64,000 nucleotides of DNA from Rhodospirillaceae bacterium. GTDB taxonomy: Bacteria > Pseudomonadota > Alphaproteobacteria > MPNO01 > UBA2964. Shown here piece after piece: positions 7,296 through 16,282 of the stretch. Under the pieces are notes generated by a model. That model saw only the letters and a list, made by a program, of their open reading frames with translations. It was not told the origin of the DNA and did no database searches. Where the stretch lies: positions 124,001 to 188,000 of the forward strand of contig PBIN01000015.1 in the NCBI GenBank assembly GCA_002720855.1. Reading direction: 5' to 3'. The translations under genes were made by a program, and so were the position numbers. Every line of letters starts with the position of its first letter. Position 1 is the first letter of the stretch.

Positions 7296-8288
7296 TTACA
7301 GGTCGTAGAGTGCGCGCGGGTTGGTTTCTGCGATCTGTTCGATATCGCCGCCACTGAACTCAGCGCCCCGAAGCGTCGCAAGCGGATCTGGGTCACCTGG
7401 TGGAAACGGTAAATCGGTGCCCAATACGATTTGATTGATGCCTACGAGATCGCGCAGATACCGCAGCGCCGGGCCATGATGCAGGATCGTGTCGTAATGC
7501 ATCTGATCAAGATAGGTGGAGGGCGGGTTTTCCGCGACTGTGCCGGTCATTTTGTGCGGTGCCGCGTGATGCATCCTGTCGAACCGGCCAATCAGCCACG
7601 GTACTGAGCCGCCGCCATGCGAGAGAACCAGCTGCAGATCGGGGAAACGATCCAGCACACCATTTGAGATCATCGAGCCCACAGTCAAAGTCGTATCATT
7701 GGTATAGGCAACGACCTGATTGAGCGCGAATTTCTTGGCGCGCTGTGGCGCGATGGGTTGCGCCGGATGCAAAAATACCGGTGCCTTGAGCTCAACGCAG
7801 GCCGCCCAAAATTCATCGAGATCGCACTCGCCAAGATTTTCATGATCAATATGTGTCGCGGCAATGGCGCCAACAGCCCCTGCCGCCATCGAACGTTCCA
7901 GCTCGCGCGCAGCAGCGGCAGGATCCTGCATAGGACCCGATGCCATCCAGGAAAACTGCGCCGCATGTTTTTCGCAGAGGTCTGCAAGACATTCATTCAT
8001 CAACCGATGCCAGGCGAGGCCTTTGTCGCCGGGCATTTCGTAACCAAAAATATCTGTCCAAAGGGACAAAACCTGGTGATTGAGTCCGACTTTCTCCATC
8101 TCTTTGAGACGAATATCGACATTTGTCAAAGTGTCGAAAAATGGCCGGATTTGAATACCGGACGCAAACTTGCAGCAATGGCAACCGGGCTCGGTTTCCA
8201 CGAGATTGATCCCGAAATCGGCACCGCGATCCGCCAACGTTTCGATGACAGAAGGCGGTACAAAATGGGCATGAACATCGATCGCCAT
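7296..8288 (-). CDS. ACMSD-like amidohydrolase or decarboxylase
   Basis: 330 residues of the amidohydrolase_2 family, which includes aminocarboxymuconate-semialdehyde, gamma-resorcylate and isoorotate decarboxylases. Metal-binding positions are visible: H6 and H8 (DVHAHFVPP), H174 (VFLHPAQP), H224 (LVLSHGGGSVPWLIGRFDR) and D292 (VLGTDLPFPPGDP). AAGGAGTTTGAG precedes the ATG. The upstream molybdenum-hydroxylase gene stops two bases before it, so the two are co-transcribed. A ring hydroxylation followed by decarboxylation or hydrolysis of a heterocyclic acid is a reasonable inference; the substrate is unknown. Confidence 0.85.
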   Translation of the reverse strand: MAIDVHAHFVPPSVIETLADRGADFGINLVETEPGCHCCKFASGIQIRPFFDTLTNVDIRLKEMEKVGLNHQVLSLWTDIFGYEMPGDKGLAWHRLMNECLADLCEKHAAQFSWMASGPMQDPAAAARELERSMAAGAVGAIAATHIDHENLGECDLDEFWAACVELKAPVFLHPAQPIAPQRAKKFALNQVVAYTNDTTLTVGSMISNGVLDRFPDLQLVLSHGGGSVPWLIGRFDRMHHAAPHKMTGTVAENPPSTYLDQMHYDTILHHGPALRYLRDLVGINQIVLGTDLPFPPGDPDPLATLRGAEFSGGDIEQIAETNPRALYDL

Positions 8289-8289
8289 C

Positions 8290-10599
8290 TCAAACTCCTT
8301 TCTCGACCAGTAGCTCTCTAATTCGCATTGGCGACAGCGGCAGATCGGTAATCTTTACATTATATTGGCGCAATGCTTTTGAAACTGCGTTTCCGACAGC
8401 GCCAGCCACAGCGACGATGCCACCCTCACCCGCCCCCTTAAATCCCATGGGATTGAATTTGGAGGGGCTTTCCTCCAGGGCGATGGCGGTTATTTCCGGA
8501 AGGCCCGTCGCGACCGGCAGCAAATACTCCGCGAAATTCGTGGTCATCAGCTGTCCATCGTCGTCATAAATGAAGTGGTCTAGCAACGTGCCGCCGAGCC
8601 CCTGTACCAACCCGCCAACAGCTTGCCCATTAACCATTGCGGGATTTAGGGCACGGCCAATTTCTTCGATTATCGCATACTTGATCAGTTCGATATCACC
8701 CGTCTCAATATCGACGGCGACAAGCGCAGAATGGGCACCATATGAATAAGAAAGCTTGCCGTCGTTGCTAAACGAACTTTCTGCCGACAGGGCGTCATTC
8801 TCACGTGTCGCCGCAAATGCGGCGATCTCAGACAAACTCAGCCGTTCTCCATGCGCCGTGGTGACGCCCCCAGATTCGTAAGTAAGGCTATCCGCAGAAA
8901 CATTCCAGCGCAAAGCGGCAAGTTCCAATGCCTTATCGCGCAACGCGTCAGCGGCCTTGCGAACCGCATTGCCCGCCATAACCGTACAACGGCTATGGAA
9001 CGTGCCGCCGCCGGTATCCATGACCGTTGTGCTTCCATGTTGTACGGAAATTCTGCCTATATCCGTTTGGAGTCCTTCGGCACAAATCTGTGCCATACCG
9101 GTTTCCAACCCCTGCCCCACCGACGACGCCCCCGTGCCGATATCGATATCGCCGTTTTCGCCTACTGTGATCCGTGCAGTTTCGGGCGGCCCTGCGGCGC
9201 TGCTCTCGATAAAAATCGCCAGGCCAAGACCCATCAACTTGCCATCACACTCTGTTCCCTGACGGTCTTTCCACTGTTCGTAGTCAACAGCTTCCAGTAG
9301 TTGCCGGAATGCCGACGCGTAATCGCCGTCATCGAATGTTGCGTTGGCATCCCCAGGTATGAGTTCCCCAATCCGAAATGGTAATTCGTCGGGCGCCATG
9401 AGATTGCGAAGTCGAAGCTCAGCCGGATCAATGTCAAGATCATCAGCCATCATGTCGAGCATCCGTTCGCGGCAAAAGCTGGCCTCGAAACGACCGGGTC
9501 CGCGCATCGTACCGACAGGCGTTTTGTTCGTAACAATTGCTTTCATTGTCGATGCGAATGCCGGAACACGATAAGGGCCTGGCATGAATTGAACCGCTTT
9601 CGAGGGCACGACACCCCCATTTGTCCGAATATAGGCACCGAGATCCCCCCGAACCTCGCACCGTAATCCGAGGATTTTACCATCACGAGTAGCGGCAATC
9701 TCGAGATCACAAGTAATGTCGCGCGAATGATTACACGCCATCAGGTTTTCGCGGCGATCTTCGATCCACTTTACCGGCCGACCAACGCGTTGAGATGCGA
9801 TCAGAACAAGATAATCTTCTGGATAAAGCTCGCCACGCGCACCGAATCCGCCTCCAACATCCAACTCTATTAACTCAACCTGATTTTCCTCGAGCCCAAA
9901 TGCGGTGGCCAGATGCCGCCGATTGAAAAATGTAACTTTAGCGGCTCCGGTTAACCTGAGTACTCCAGATCGGGGGTCACACTCACCGATCAGGCCACGC
10001 GTTTCCAAGGGGCACGCCGCATGACGATTGGTGACAAACCTTTCACGGCGAACATATGCCGCGGCTTTAAAAGCCGCTTCAATATCACCACGACCAACAT
10101 CATATGCAGCACCTACATTTTCACCAGCATCATCATGCAACAATATGTCGCCCGTCTCCGCCTGCTCTACATCAGTGACTGCGGGCAGTGTCTCCAAGTC
10201 GAAAGAAATTGCCGCCAGTGCGTCTTCGGCGAGATAGCGATCCTCAGCGATAACAACTGCGAAGGGCTCGCCGACATATCGCACCTTTTCAACTGCAATT
10301 GGTTTCTGGAGAAAACGTTCAAACCCTTTAAACGGGGCCAAGCGCAGTGGAATTTCGGGTAATGCCATCTCAATATCAGTGGCGGAGAAGGCATCAATGA
10401 CTCCCGGCATTTCTTTTGCCGCCTCGACGTCAATGCTGTTTATCAGAGCGTGGGCCTGCGGACTTCGCAGAATTGCCATATGAACCATATCTGGCAGAGC
10501 GACGTCATCTATGAATTGCCCCCTACCAGTGAGAAGCCTCCCATCTTCAATGCGGGTTACAGGCTCACCGATATAGCGAATTGGTATGGATTCATTCAT
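8290..10599 (-). CDS. Molybdenum hydroxylase large subunit (CoxL/XdhB type), orphan
   Basis: 769 residues. The aldehyde-oxidase a/b hammerhead domain starts IRYIGEPVTRIEDGRLL (about residues 6-140). The molybdopterin-binding domains follow, with VGGGFGARGELYPED (about 250), GTMRGPGRFEASF (about 362), GASSVGQGLETGM (about 495) and GFKGAGEGGIVAVAGAVGNA near the C-terminus. The Glu in GAGEGG is the expected catalytic base. The enzyme class hydroxylates N-heterocycles or aldehydes with water. No FAD or [2Fe-2S] subunit gene is adjacent, although both are normally needed. The ACMSD-like gene follows in the same operon. Confidence 0.88.
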   Translation of the reverse strand: MNESIPIRYIGEPVTRIEDGRLLTGRGQFIDDVALPDMVHMAILRSPQAHALINSIDVEAAKEMPGVIDAFSATDIEMALPEIPLRLAPFKGFERFLQKPIAVEKVRYVGEPFAVVIAEDRYLAEDALAAISFDLETLPAVTDVEQAETGDILLHDDAGENVGAAYDVGRGDIEAAFKAAAYVRRERFVTNRHAACPLETRGLIGECDPRSGVLRLTGAAKVTFFNRRHLATAFGLEENQVELIELDVGGGFGARGELYPEDYLVLIASQRVGRPVKWIEDRRENLMACNHSRDITCDLEIAATRDGKILGLRCEVRGDLGAYIRTNGGVVPSKAVQFMPGPYRVPAFASTMKAIVTNKTPVGTMRGPGRFEASFCRERMLDMMADDLDIDPAELRLRNLMAPDELPFRIGELIPGDANATFDDGDYASAFRQLLEAVDYEQWKDRQGTECDGKLMGLGLAIFIESSAAGPPETARITVGENGDIDIGTGASSVGQGLETGMAQICAEGLQTDIGRISVQHGSTTVMDTGGGTFHSRCTVMAGNAVRKAADALRDKALELAALRWNVSADSLTYESGGVTTAHGERLSLSEIAAFAATRENDALSAESSFSNDGKLSYSYGAHSALVAVDIETGDIELIKYAIIEEIGRALNPAMVNGQAVGGLVQGLGGTLLDHFIYDDDGQLMTTNFAEYLLPVATGLPEITAIALEESPSKFNPMGFKGAGEGGIVAVAGAVGNAVSKALRQYNVKITDLPLSPMRIRELLVEKGV

Positions 10600-10617
10600 G
10601 GGAATCGATGGTCATAA

Positions 10618-10635
10618 CTAACTTCATAACGTTAG
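10618..10635. promoter_or_regulatory. Inverted repeat CTAAC-N8-GTTAG
   Basis: Perfect 5-bp arms with an 8-base spacer, lying 19 bases upstream of the molybdenum-hydroxylase ATG in the divergent gap with the SDR gene. It is an operator candidate; no regulator gene is nearby. Confidence 0.3.
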
Positions 10636-10646
10636 AACAGCCATAA

Positions 10647-10666
10647 GGGTAGGATCAACGCTACCC
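10647..10666. promoter_or_regulatory. Inverted repeat GGGTAG-N8-CTACCC
   Basis: Perfect 6-bp arms with an 8-base spacer, the same spacer length as the repeat at 10618-10635. On the + strand it is followed by CTTTTTC, so a weak terminator is also possible, although no + strand gene ends here. The rest of this 156-base divergent gap shows no clear promoter. Confidence 0.3.
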
Positions 10667-10755
10667 AAGCCTTTTTCTCACCTCACCGTTTCCAACCAGC
10701 CAAAAAAAGGTCATGATCCGTCCATCTGTTACAACCCAAAGATACGAGAAAGAGA

Positions 10756-11565
10756 ATGGATCTGAATTTAAAAGGTAAGAAGGCCGTCGTCACAGGTGGT
10801 AGTGAAGGCATTGGCAAGGCGATTACGCTGAGTCTGGCGAAAGAGGGCGTTGATGTCGCGATCTGCGCACGCCGCAAAGAGCCGCTCGAAGCCGCCGCCA
10901 AAGAAATAGCGGACGCAACCGGGCAAAACATAGTGGCGATTACCGCCGATCTGACGGATACGGATCAAGCAAATGCTTTTGTTGATGGGGCAGCCGATGC
11001 CCTCGGAGGCCTCGATATTCTGGTAAACAATGCCGGAGCCGCGACAGGCGGTGTTCTAGAGTATTTGTCAGACGAGCAATGGGAAGATGCGCTACAGCTC
11101 AAGTTTTTCGGCTATGTCCGCTGTACGCGCGCTGCAATCCCGCATATGAAAAAACAAGGCGGAGGGCGCGTGGTCAATCTGATTGGCAATGATGGAGTCA
11201 AACAGTCTTACTGGGAAATCGCACCCGGTGCTGCAAATGCTGCGGGACAAAACTTTACGATCGCCTTGGCCGGCCAGTACGGCGCCGACGATATCAGCTT
11301 TGTCGCCGTAAACCCGGGCCCGGTGCGCACCGAACGCTGGGCAGGTCTCGTAAAAGCCATGGCGCGCGACATGAACATCAGTGTCGAGGAGGCGGATCAA
11401 CTCGCACCGCGCAGTATTCCGCTCGGCCGCATCGCTGAGACCGACGAAGTCGCCAATCTCGTGACCTACCTGGCGTCACCACTAGCGCATTTCGTGAATG
11501 GTACGATGATCGAAATCGATGGCGGGCAGCAGAAGCCAATGATGGATGCATTCCGCGACGGCTGA
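10756..11565 (+). CDS. Short-chain dehydrogenase/reductase
   Basis: 269 residues, classical SDR size. The NAD(P)-binding motif is VTGGSEGIGKA (about residues 13-23) and the strand motif is LVNNAGAATG (about 94). The catalytic region is atypical: the usual Ser-Tyr-Lys site would fall near VVNLIGNDGVKQSYWEIAPGAANAAGQ, where the YxxxK pattern is not evident. NPGPVRTERW follows as the usual PG motif. It may therefore be an SDR with an altered active site. AGAAAGAGA precedes the ATG. It converges on the ThDP-enzyme gene with six bases between stops. Confidence 0.8.
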   Translation: MDLNLKGKKAVVTGGSEGIGKAITLSLAKEGVDVAICARRKEPLEAAAKEIADATGQNIVAITADLTDTDQANAFVDGAADALGGLDILVNNAGAATGGVLEYLSDEQWEDALQLKFFGYVRCTRAAIPHMKKQGGGRVVNLIGNDGVKQSYWEIAPGAANAAGQNFTIALAGQYGADDISFVAVNPGPVRTERWAGLVKAMARDMNISVEEADQLAPRSIPLGRIAETDEVANLVTYLASPLAHFVNGTMIEIDGGQQKPMMDAFRDG

Positions 11566-11571
11566 GGGTAG

Positions 11572-13221
11572 CTAAAGCCCCGCCACCTTATCACGCGAGA
11601 AGTCGTGACCTTCTTTCACGACAAATTCAAGCAGATAGGGTGACCCTGACTGAGTGATCGCAACGGCTTCCTTAATCGCCGATACTATGTCATCGGGCGA
11701 CTCTATCCGTTGTGACTGAACATTGAGACCTTCAGCGACTTTGGCGTAGTTGCCCCCGACGTCGAGTGCACCGTATTTCTCGGTCGAGAGGACCAATACA
11801 TCACGCTCAGCGCCCATAACGCCGTTATTGAAGACAATCGTCAGTGTCGCAATGCCATTTCTCGCTGCGGTTTCCAGATCCATTCCAGTCATACCGATTG
11901 CGGCGTCACCCATCACGTTGATACAAATTTTGTCAGGAGCAGCGAGCTTGGCACCCATATTGAGACCAAGGCCGTAGCCTAGCTGAGTTGATTTACCCCA
12001 CCCCATATATGAACCTGATCTTGTGGATTCCCAGCTCGACATCATCTGCTCCCGCGGGCTGCCGGAATCGTGGGTAATGATTACCTGGTCCCGGTCGACA
12101 GTATTCATTAGTTCCTGAATGACACGATACTGGTTGATTGGCACTTCGCCCGATGTCCGATGATCGTTCCAGTCTGCAAGCCAGGCTGCCTTGATCGAGG
12201 CAACCTCATCTTTCAAACCCTGCGCGGCACTTTCTTCCACCGCGCCGCGTTGCTCTTTGATTTCCGCTATCAGCGCCTCTGCGACCAGTTTGGCATCACC
12301 GATCACTGCATGATCGGCGCGATAGTCTTTGTTGATATCCGATGGGTCATTTGTTGAATGGACAATGCGTTTGCCGGGCGGGACCTTTGGTCCGAAATTT
12401 GTAATCGTCAGGCTGGAGCCAATCGCAAACACAAGATCGGCACGATCCATAAATTCCGACAACATCCTTGGCCGCGAACGGGTGCTGGCACCGAGGGCCA
12501 ACGGATGATTTTCTGGAATGGCACTTTTACCGGGGTTGGTCATCATCACAGGTGCGGGGATGAGTTCGGCGAGTTCGATCACAGCATCGCTCGCTTCCGC
12601 ATAGAGTACGCCTTGCCCCGCCCAGATGATTGGGTTTTTCGCCTCGAGCAGCAGTTTTGCAGCTTCCGCTATAGCTGTTGGGTCAGGTGCAAGCGGGTAG
12701 GGCCGCACCGGTTCATATCCCAGTTCGTCATCAAAATCCTGATCCCAAACTTCCTGCGGGATTTCAAGAAGCACCGGCCCGCCCTTGCCTGTTCGCATTG
12801 CATGATATGCCTGACGCATCAGATCTGGGATTTCCTGCACCGTAGACGCTCTCGCGGACCATTTCGTTACAGGCGCAAAAACGTCAACAGCGCTGAATGT
12901 GGGATGACGGTACTGCCGCCCTGAACCCATGCCACCTGGCAAAATCAGAATTGGTACATTTTCGCTATAGGCTTGCGCGACGCCCGGAAAGGCGTTCTCA
13001 ATTCCAGGACCGGCCTGCGCCGCAAAAACACCGTTTACTTTGCCGCGCCTGATCCTTGTGTATCCGTCTGCAATCCCCACACCGACACGTTCCTGACGGC
13101 ACAAAATCGGACGAATGCCCCGTTTTGTGCATTCTTCAATGACAGGATTACGGGGATAGCAGGAGAGAAATTCAGTCTCCTCGATTTTCAGAATTTCTGC
13201 GATGAGAGCTGCACCATCCAT
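11572..13221 (-). CDS. ThDP-dependent enzyme of the acetolactate synthase family
   Basis: 549 residues with the three-domain layout of acetolactate synthase, oxalyl-CoA decarboxylase and benzoylformate decarboxylase. The ThDP-activating Glu is E43 in CRQERVGVGIADGY. The central domain contains NPIIWAGQGVLYAEA (about residue 205). The ThDP/Mg-binding motif is MGDAAIGMTGMDLETAARN (about 445), continuing to TIVFNNGVMG. AGGAGAGGAAAATAAG precedes the ATG. It is the last gene of a minus-strand run behind the ABC permeases. An oxo-acid decarboxylase or ligase is likely; the substrate is not readable. Confidence 0.82.
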   Translation of the reverse strand: MDGAALIAEILKIEETEFLSCYPRNPVIEECTKRGIRPILCRQERVGVGIADGYTRIRRGKVNGVFAAQAGPGIENAFPGVAQAYSENVPILILPGGMGSGRQYRHPTFSAVDVFAPVTKWSARASTVQEIPDLMRQAYHAMRTGKGGPVLLEIPQEVWDQDFDDELGYEPVRPYPLAPDPTAIAEAAKLLLEAKNPIIWAGQGVLYAEASDAVIELAELIPAPVMMTNPGKSAIPENHPLALGASTRSRPRMLSEFMDRADLVFAIGSSLTITNFGPKVPPGKRIVHSTNDPSDINKDYRADHAVIGDAKLVAEALIAEIKEQRGAVEESAAQGLKDEVASIKAAWLADWNDHRTSGEVPINQYRVIQELMNTVDRDQVIITHDSGSPREQMMSSWESTRSGSYMGWGKSTQLGYGLGLNMGAKLAAPDKICINVMGDAAIGMTGMDLETAARNGIATLTIVFNNGVMGAERDVLVLSTEKYGALDVGGNYAKVAEGLNVQSQRIESPDDIVSAIKEAVAITQSGSPYLLEFVVKEGHDFSRDKVAGL

Positions 13222-13324
13222 CTTATTTTCCTCTCCTTGCTGCAGTGATAGGGGCGTCGTCAGCGATCAACAACTCTTTGTCTTCGCGAGAAAACAGCGA
13301 GAGGATGCCACAAAGCTCGCAATT

Positions 13325-14239
13325 TTAACCGACGCCAGATCCGGAACGTTTCAGACGTGGGTCAAAGATATCGCGCATCCCATCGCCAAGCAGGTTGATA
13401 CCCAAAACAGTAAAGAAAATACAAAGGCCGGGGAAGAGTGCGAGCCACCACGAGGTACTAATATAGGCACGGCCATCAGCCAACATGCTGCCCCAAGTTG
13501 GAATCTCGGGCGGCACGCCGAGTCCAAGAAAGCTGAGGCTGGCTTCGGATATAATTGCCGTCGCCATGGCAAATGTCCCGATCACCATTGCCGCCTGCAT
13601 TAAATTGGGCAGGATATGTTTGATAATTATCCGCGTATCTCGTGCACCAAGGGAACGAGCCGCGTCCACAAAGTCACGTGTTCTCAGAGACAAAGCCTGG
13701 CCACGCGAGACGCGGCAATAGGGTATCCAGCGCTGCGCAACGAGTGCCGCAATCAAAATCCACAACCCCTGGCCAAAGAAGGCGAGCACTGCGATGGCGA
13801 GAAGAAGCGGCGGAAATGCCCAGACAACCTCAACCAGTTTCTGAATAAAGAAATCAGTGCGGCCGGCGAAATATCCAGAGATCGCTCCGAGACCGACGCC
13901 GATGACACCGGATATCACCACCACCGTTCCCGCAATCACCAAAGAGATACGCGCGCCATAAAATATCCGACTCAGGATATCGCGCCCTACGTGATCTGTT
14001 CCAAGAAAATGGTCACCACCCCACCATTGCGGCGCCTTCAAGGTGTTCGATAGGTTTTGCAGGTTGGGATCAAATGGCGAAAGCACCGGAGCCAGCACGC
14101 CCATAAAGACAAGTAGGAACACCAAACTGCCACCCATGATAATTTTTGGCTTCAACCATGGACGGAGTTTTTTGCGGAATTCAGATACTTTGGTTTCCAC
14201 AAGAGCCTGTGCAGCATGTGATGCGGGACTATTTGTCAA
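13325..14239 (-). CDS. Dipeptide-type ABC transporter permease (DppC/OppC family)
   Basis: 304 residues from a TTG at 14239, with AGGA six bases upstream; it overlaps the end of the first permease gene by 11 bases. An in-frame ATG at 14266 would extend this overlap and has no ribosome binding site. Features are an N-terminal helix (LVFLLVFMGVLAPVLSPFDP), DHFLGTDHVGRDILSR, and the permease EAA region SLGARDTRIIIKHILPN. A C-terminal FLGLGVPPEIPTWG follows. It forms the channel with the DppB-like protein. Confidence 0.9.
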   Translation of the reverse strand: MTNSPASHAAQALVETKVSEFRKKLRPWLKPKIIMGGSLVFLLVFMGVLAPVLSPFDPNLQNLSNTLKAPQWWGGDHFLGTDHVGRDILSRIFYGARISLVIAGTVVVISGVIGVGLGAISGYFAGRTDFFIQKLVEVVWAFPPLLLAIAVLAFFGQGLWILIAALVAQRWIPYCRVSRGQALSLRTRDFVDAARSLGARDTRIIIKHILPNLMQAAMVIGTFAMATAIISEASLSFLGLGVPPEIPTWGSMLADGRAYISTSWWLALFPGLCIFFTVLGINLLGDGMRDIFDPRLKRSGSGVG

Positions 14240-15236
14240 AACGAATCCTCGGATCAATAAGCCCATACAGAATATCGATGATGAAATTAATCATCACAAA
14301 CGCAAAAGTATAAGTCAGTACTGTGCCGGTGATTAAAGGATAATCGCGGGCGGTTATCGCGGTAATGAGTAGTGAACCACCTCCAGGCCAGGAAAATACG
14401 GTCTCCACAATAATGGATCCCGATAACAAGGTGCCGAGTTCCAAACCGACGACGGTGATTATCGGGATCAATGCATTACGGACGGCATGGTGCCATAGCA
14501 CCCTACTTTCCTTGACGCCTTTCGCGCGTGCTGTTGTCACGTAATCTTCATGCATGACCTCCAGTACCGATGATCGCGTTACGCGCATCATAATACCCAT
14601 CATGTTGGTACCGAGCGCGGTCGCCGGCAAAATGATATATTTCAGGCCATCCCAGACGGCCGTCCAATTGCGTTGGATGATACTATCTAGGATATAAAAC
14701 CCGGTGATGGGGTCCCCTGGTATACCGTAGGTTTCTCTTCCCGCTGACGGCAGGAGATTGAATACCCCCGATACGACGAGAATGAGCATAATACCGAACC
14801 AGAAATTCGGCATGCTGATGCCAAAGAACCCGACAATAGAGCCAAGATTATCGGCCCAGGAATTCGGTCTGGCGCCTGCCCAAACGCCGAGGGGCAACGC
14901 CACGACGATGGCAATTAGGATTGAAAAAACTGCAAGTTCAATAGTCGCCGGAAGACGTTCAACAATCAGCAGAAGAACGGGATCGGCATATCGGAACGAC
15001 ATTCCGAGGTCGCCCTGCAAGGCAGCAACAAGGAACCGCCAATATTGTACATAGACAGGTTGGTCGAGTCCCCAGCGCTGCCGAGCCTCTTCGATATCCT
15101 CTTTTGACGCCTCGTCGGAGAGGAGAATGTCCGCCGGATCGCCCGGCGCCGCCTGAACGAGCATAAACACCAATAGCGAAATCAGGAGCATTACGGGAAG
15201 CGTCCCGATCATTCGGCGTACGATGTAACTAAACAT
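14229..15236 (-). CDS. Dipeptide-type ABC transporter permease (DppB/OppB family)
   Basis: 335 residues. The ATG at 15236 (MFSYIVRRMIGTLPV) fits the family N-terminus and has GGAGG ten bases upstream; the longer frame to 15272 adds only a cysteine-rich leader. Family blocks are APGDPADILL near residue 33, RWGLDQPVYVQYWRF, and the EAA loop TARAKGVKESRVLWHHAVRN. The end is YGLIDPRIRFDK. It is paired with the overlapping DppC-like gene. Confidence 0.9.
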   Translation of the reverse strand: MFSYIVRRMIGTLPVMLLISLLVFMLVQAAPGDPADILLSDEASKEDIEEARQRWGLDQPVYVQYWRFLVAALQGDLGMSFRYADPVLLLIVERLPATIELAVFSILIAIVVALPLGVWAGARPNSWADNLGSIVGFFGISMPNFWFGIMLILVVSGVFNLLPSAGRETYGIPGDPITGFYILDSIIQRNWTAVWDGLKYIILPATALGTNMMGIMMRVTRSSVLEVMHEDYVTTARAKGVKESRVLWHHAVRNALIPIITVVGLELGTLLSGSIIVETVFSWPGGGSLLITAITARDYPLITGTVLTYTFAFVMINFIIDILYGLIDPRIRFDK

Positions 15237-15310
15237 CTTCCGACAAACCTCCGCGCATGATACTGCAAACAAGTATCCGACAAGCCGAATGGTTGCAGCG
15301 CCCCGTCATG

Positions 15311-16198
15311 TCAATCGGCCTCACAATTTCCGACGAACGCATGTATCAACTCATTGAACGCTTTCGGATGCTCGCGATAGGAAAAATGTCCCGCTTGATT
15401 TAAAATATGAAATTGCGCATCGGAACGATGTTTGGCGATCAGGTCCCAAAGAACCCAACCCTGCGCAATTGAAGCCGTCGGATCGTTTTTCCCCCAAATA
15501 ATTTGTGTCGGACGTTTCAAACCTTCATCTCGAAGCATGGCAAACATCTTCGATTTATCTGCCGCGAGCCCGGGCGCAAACTGTTTAAGCCGCAATCCAT
15601 CGGTCTCCATTTTATTCCATGCGGCTTTATATTCAGGGCGGGCAACGATTTCACAACAAACATCCAGCCAGTCGTCCGTGATATGATTTGGGCTGTATGA
15701 ATAGTGTTCAAATATCCACCGGTGACTTTCGCGTGAAAGACGCGGCTCAGGCGGATTACCAAGTATGATCGCGTTAAGCTCAACGCCGGGTGAGCTCGTA
15801 TTACTGTCGACAATCGTGCAACTGCGGACCAGCTCCGGACAATCCAGCGCTAGGCGACAGGTCAAATAACCGCCACGGGAATGCCCAACGAGATCGGCGG
15901 GGCCTAGGTCGAGAGCCCGCAATGTATCTGCTGCATGTGAAACAGTCGCAGCCATGCAATAGTCAGCGTCTGATTTCGGAATATCGGTAAAGCCCTGACC
16001 TAGCTTATCGACTGCAATTACGTGATAACGTTCGGCCAAAGCGTCAAAATTGGTACTCCAATCCCAGGCGCTGTCCGCTGCAGTGGGATGGCCGAACGCC
16101 CCACCATGAAACAGGACCAGGGGCGTTCCTTCCCCTTTTTCGTAATAGTGGGTTTTGATCCCACCAGCGTCGATAAACTTTCCGTCTTCCTTGCGCAT
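15311..16198 (-). CDS. Alpha/beta hydrolase of the meta-cleavage-product hydrolase type
   Basis: 295 residues from the ATG at 16198, which has GGAGG 11 bases upstream; a GTG at 16216 lies within that signal. The oxyanion-hole motif is VLFHGGAFG. The nucleophile elbow is GHSRGG with serine at about residue 107. The acid is in IWGKNDPTAS and the histidine in NQAGHFSYREHP. The fold and length match BphD/MhpC-like C-C or ester hydrolases, which fits a ring-catabolic setting. It lies between the binding-protein gene and the permease genes on the same strand. Confidence 0.85.
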   Translation of the reverse strand: MRKEDGKFIDAGGIKTHYYEKGEGTPLVLFHGGAFGHPTAADSAWDWSTNFDALAERYHVIAVDKLGQGFTDIPKSDADYCMAATVSHAADTLRALDLGPADLVGHSRGGYLTCRLALDCPELVRSCTIVDSNTSSPGVELNAIILGNPPEPRLSRESHRWIFEHYSYSPNHITDDWLDVCCEIVARPEYKAAWNKMETDGLRLKQFAPGLAADKSKMFAMLRDEGLKRPTQIIWGKNDPTASIAQGWVLWDLIAKHRSDAQFHILNQAGHFSYREHPKAFNELIHAFVGNCEAD

Positions 16199-16282
16199 AA
16201 TTTGCGCGGCCTCCACTCAACTAGGGATGAGGCCCGCCCCCGAAGGGACGGGCCTCAACGCTTTTCATTACATCCGATCAGT

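Noticed and set aside
8851-9300. Open frame of 149 codons on the + strand inside the molybdenum-hydroxylase gene
   Set aside because: It is antisense to a well-supported domain and has shadow-type composition.
12358-12924. Open frame of 188 codons on the + strand opposite the ThDP enzyme
   Set aside because: It is antisense to conserved ThDP-enzyme motifs and matches no family.
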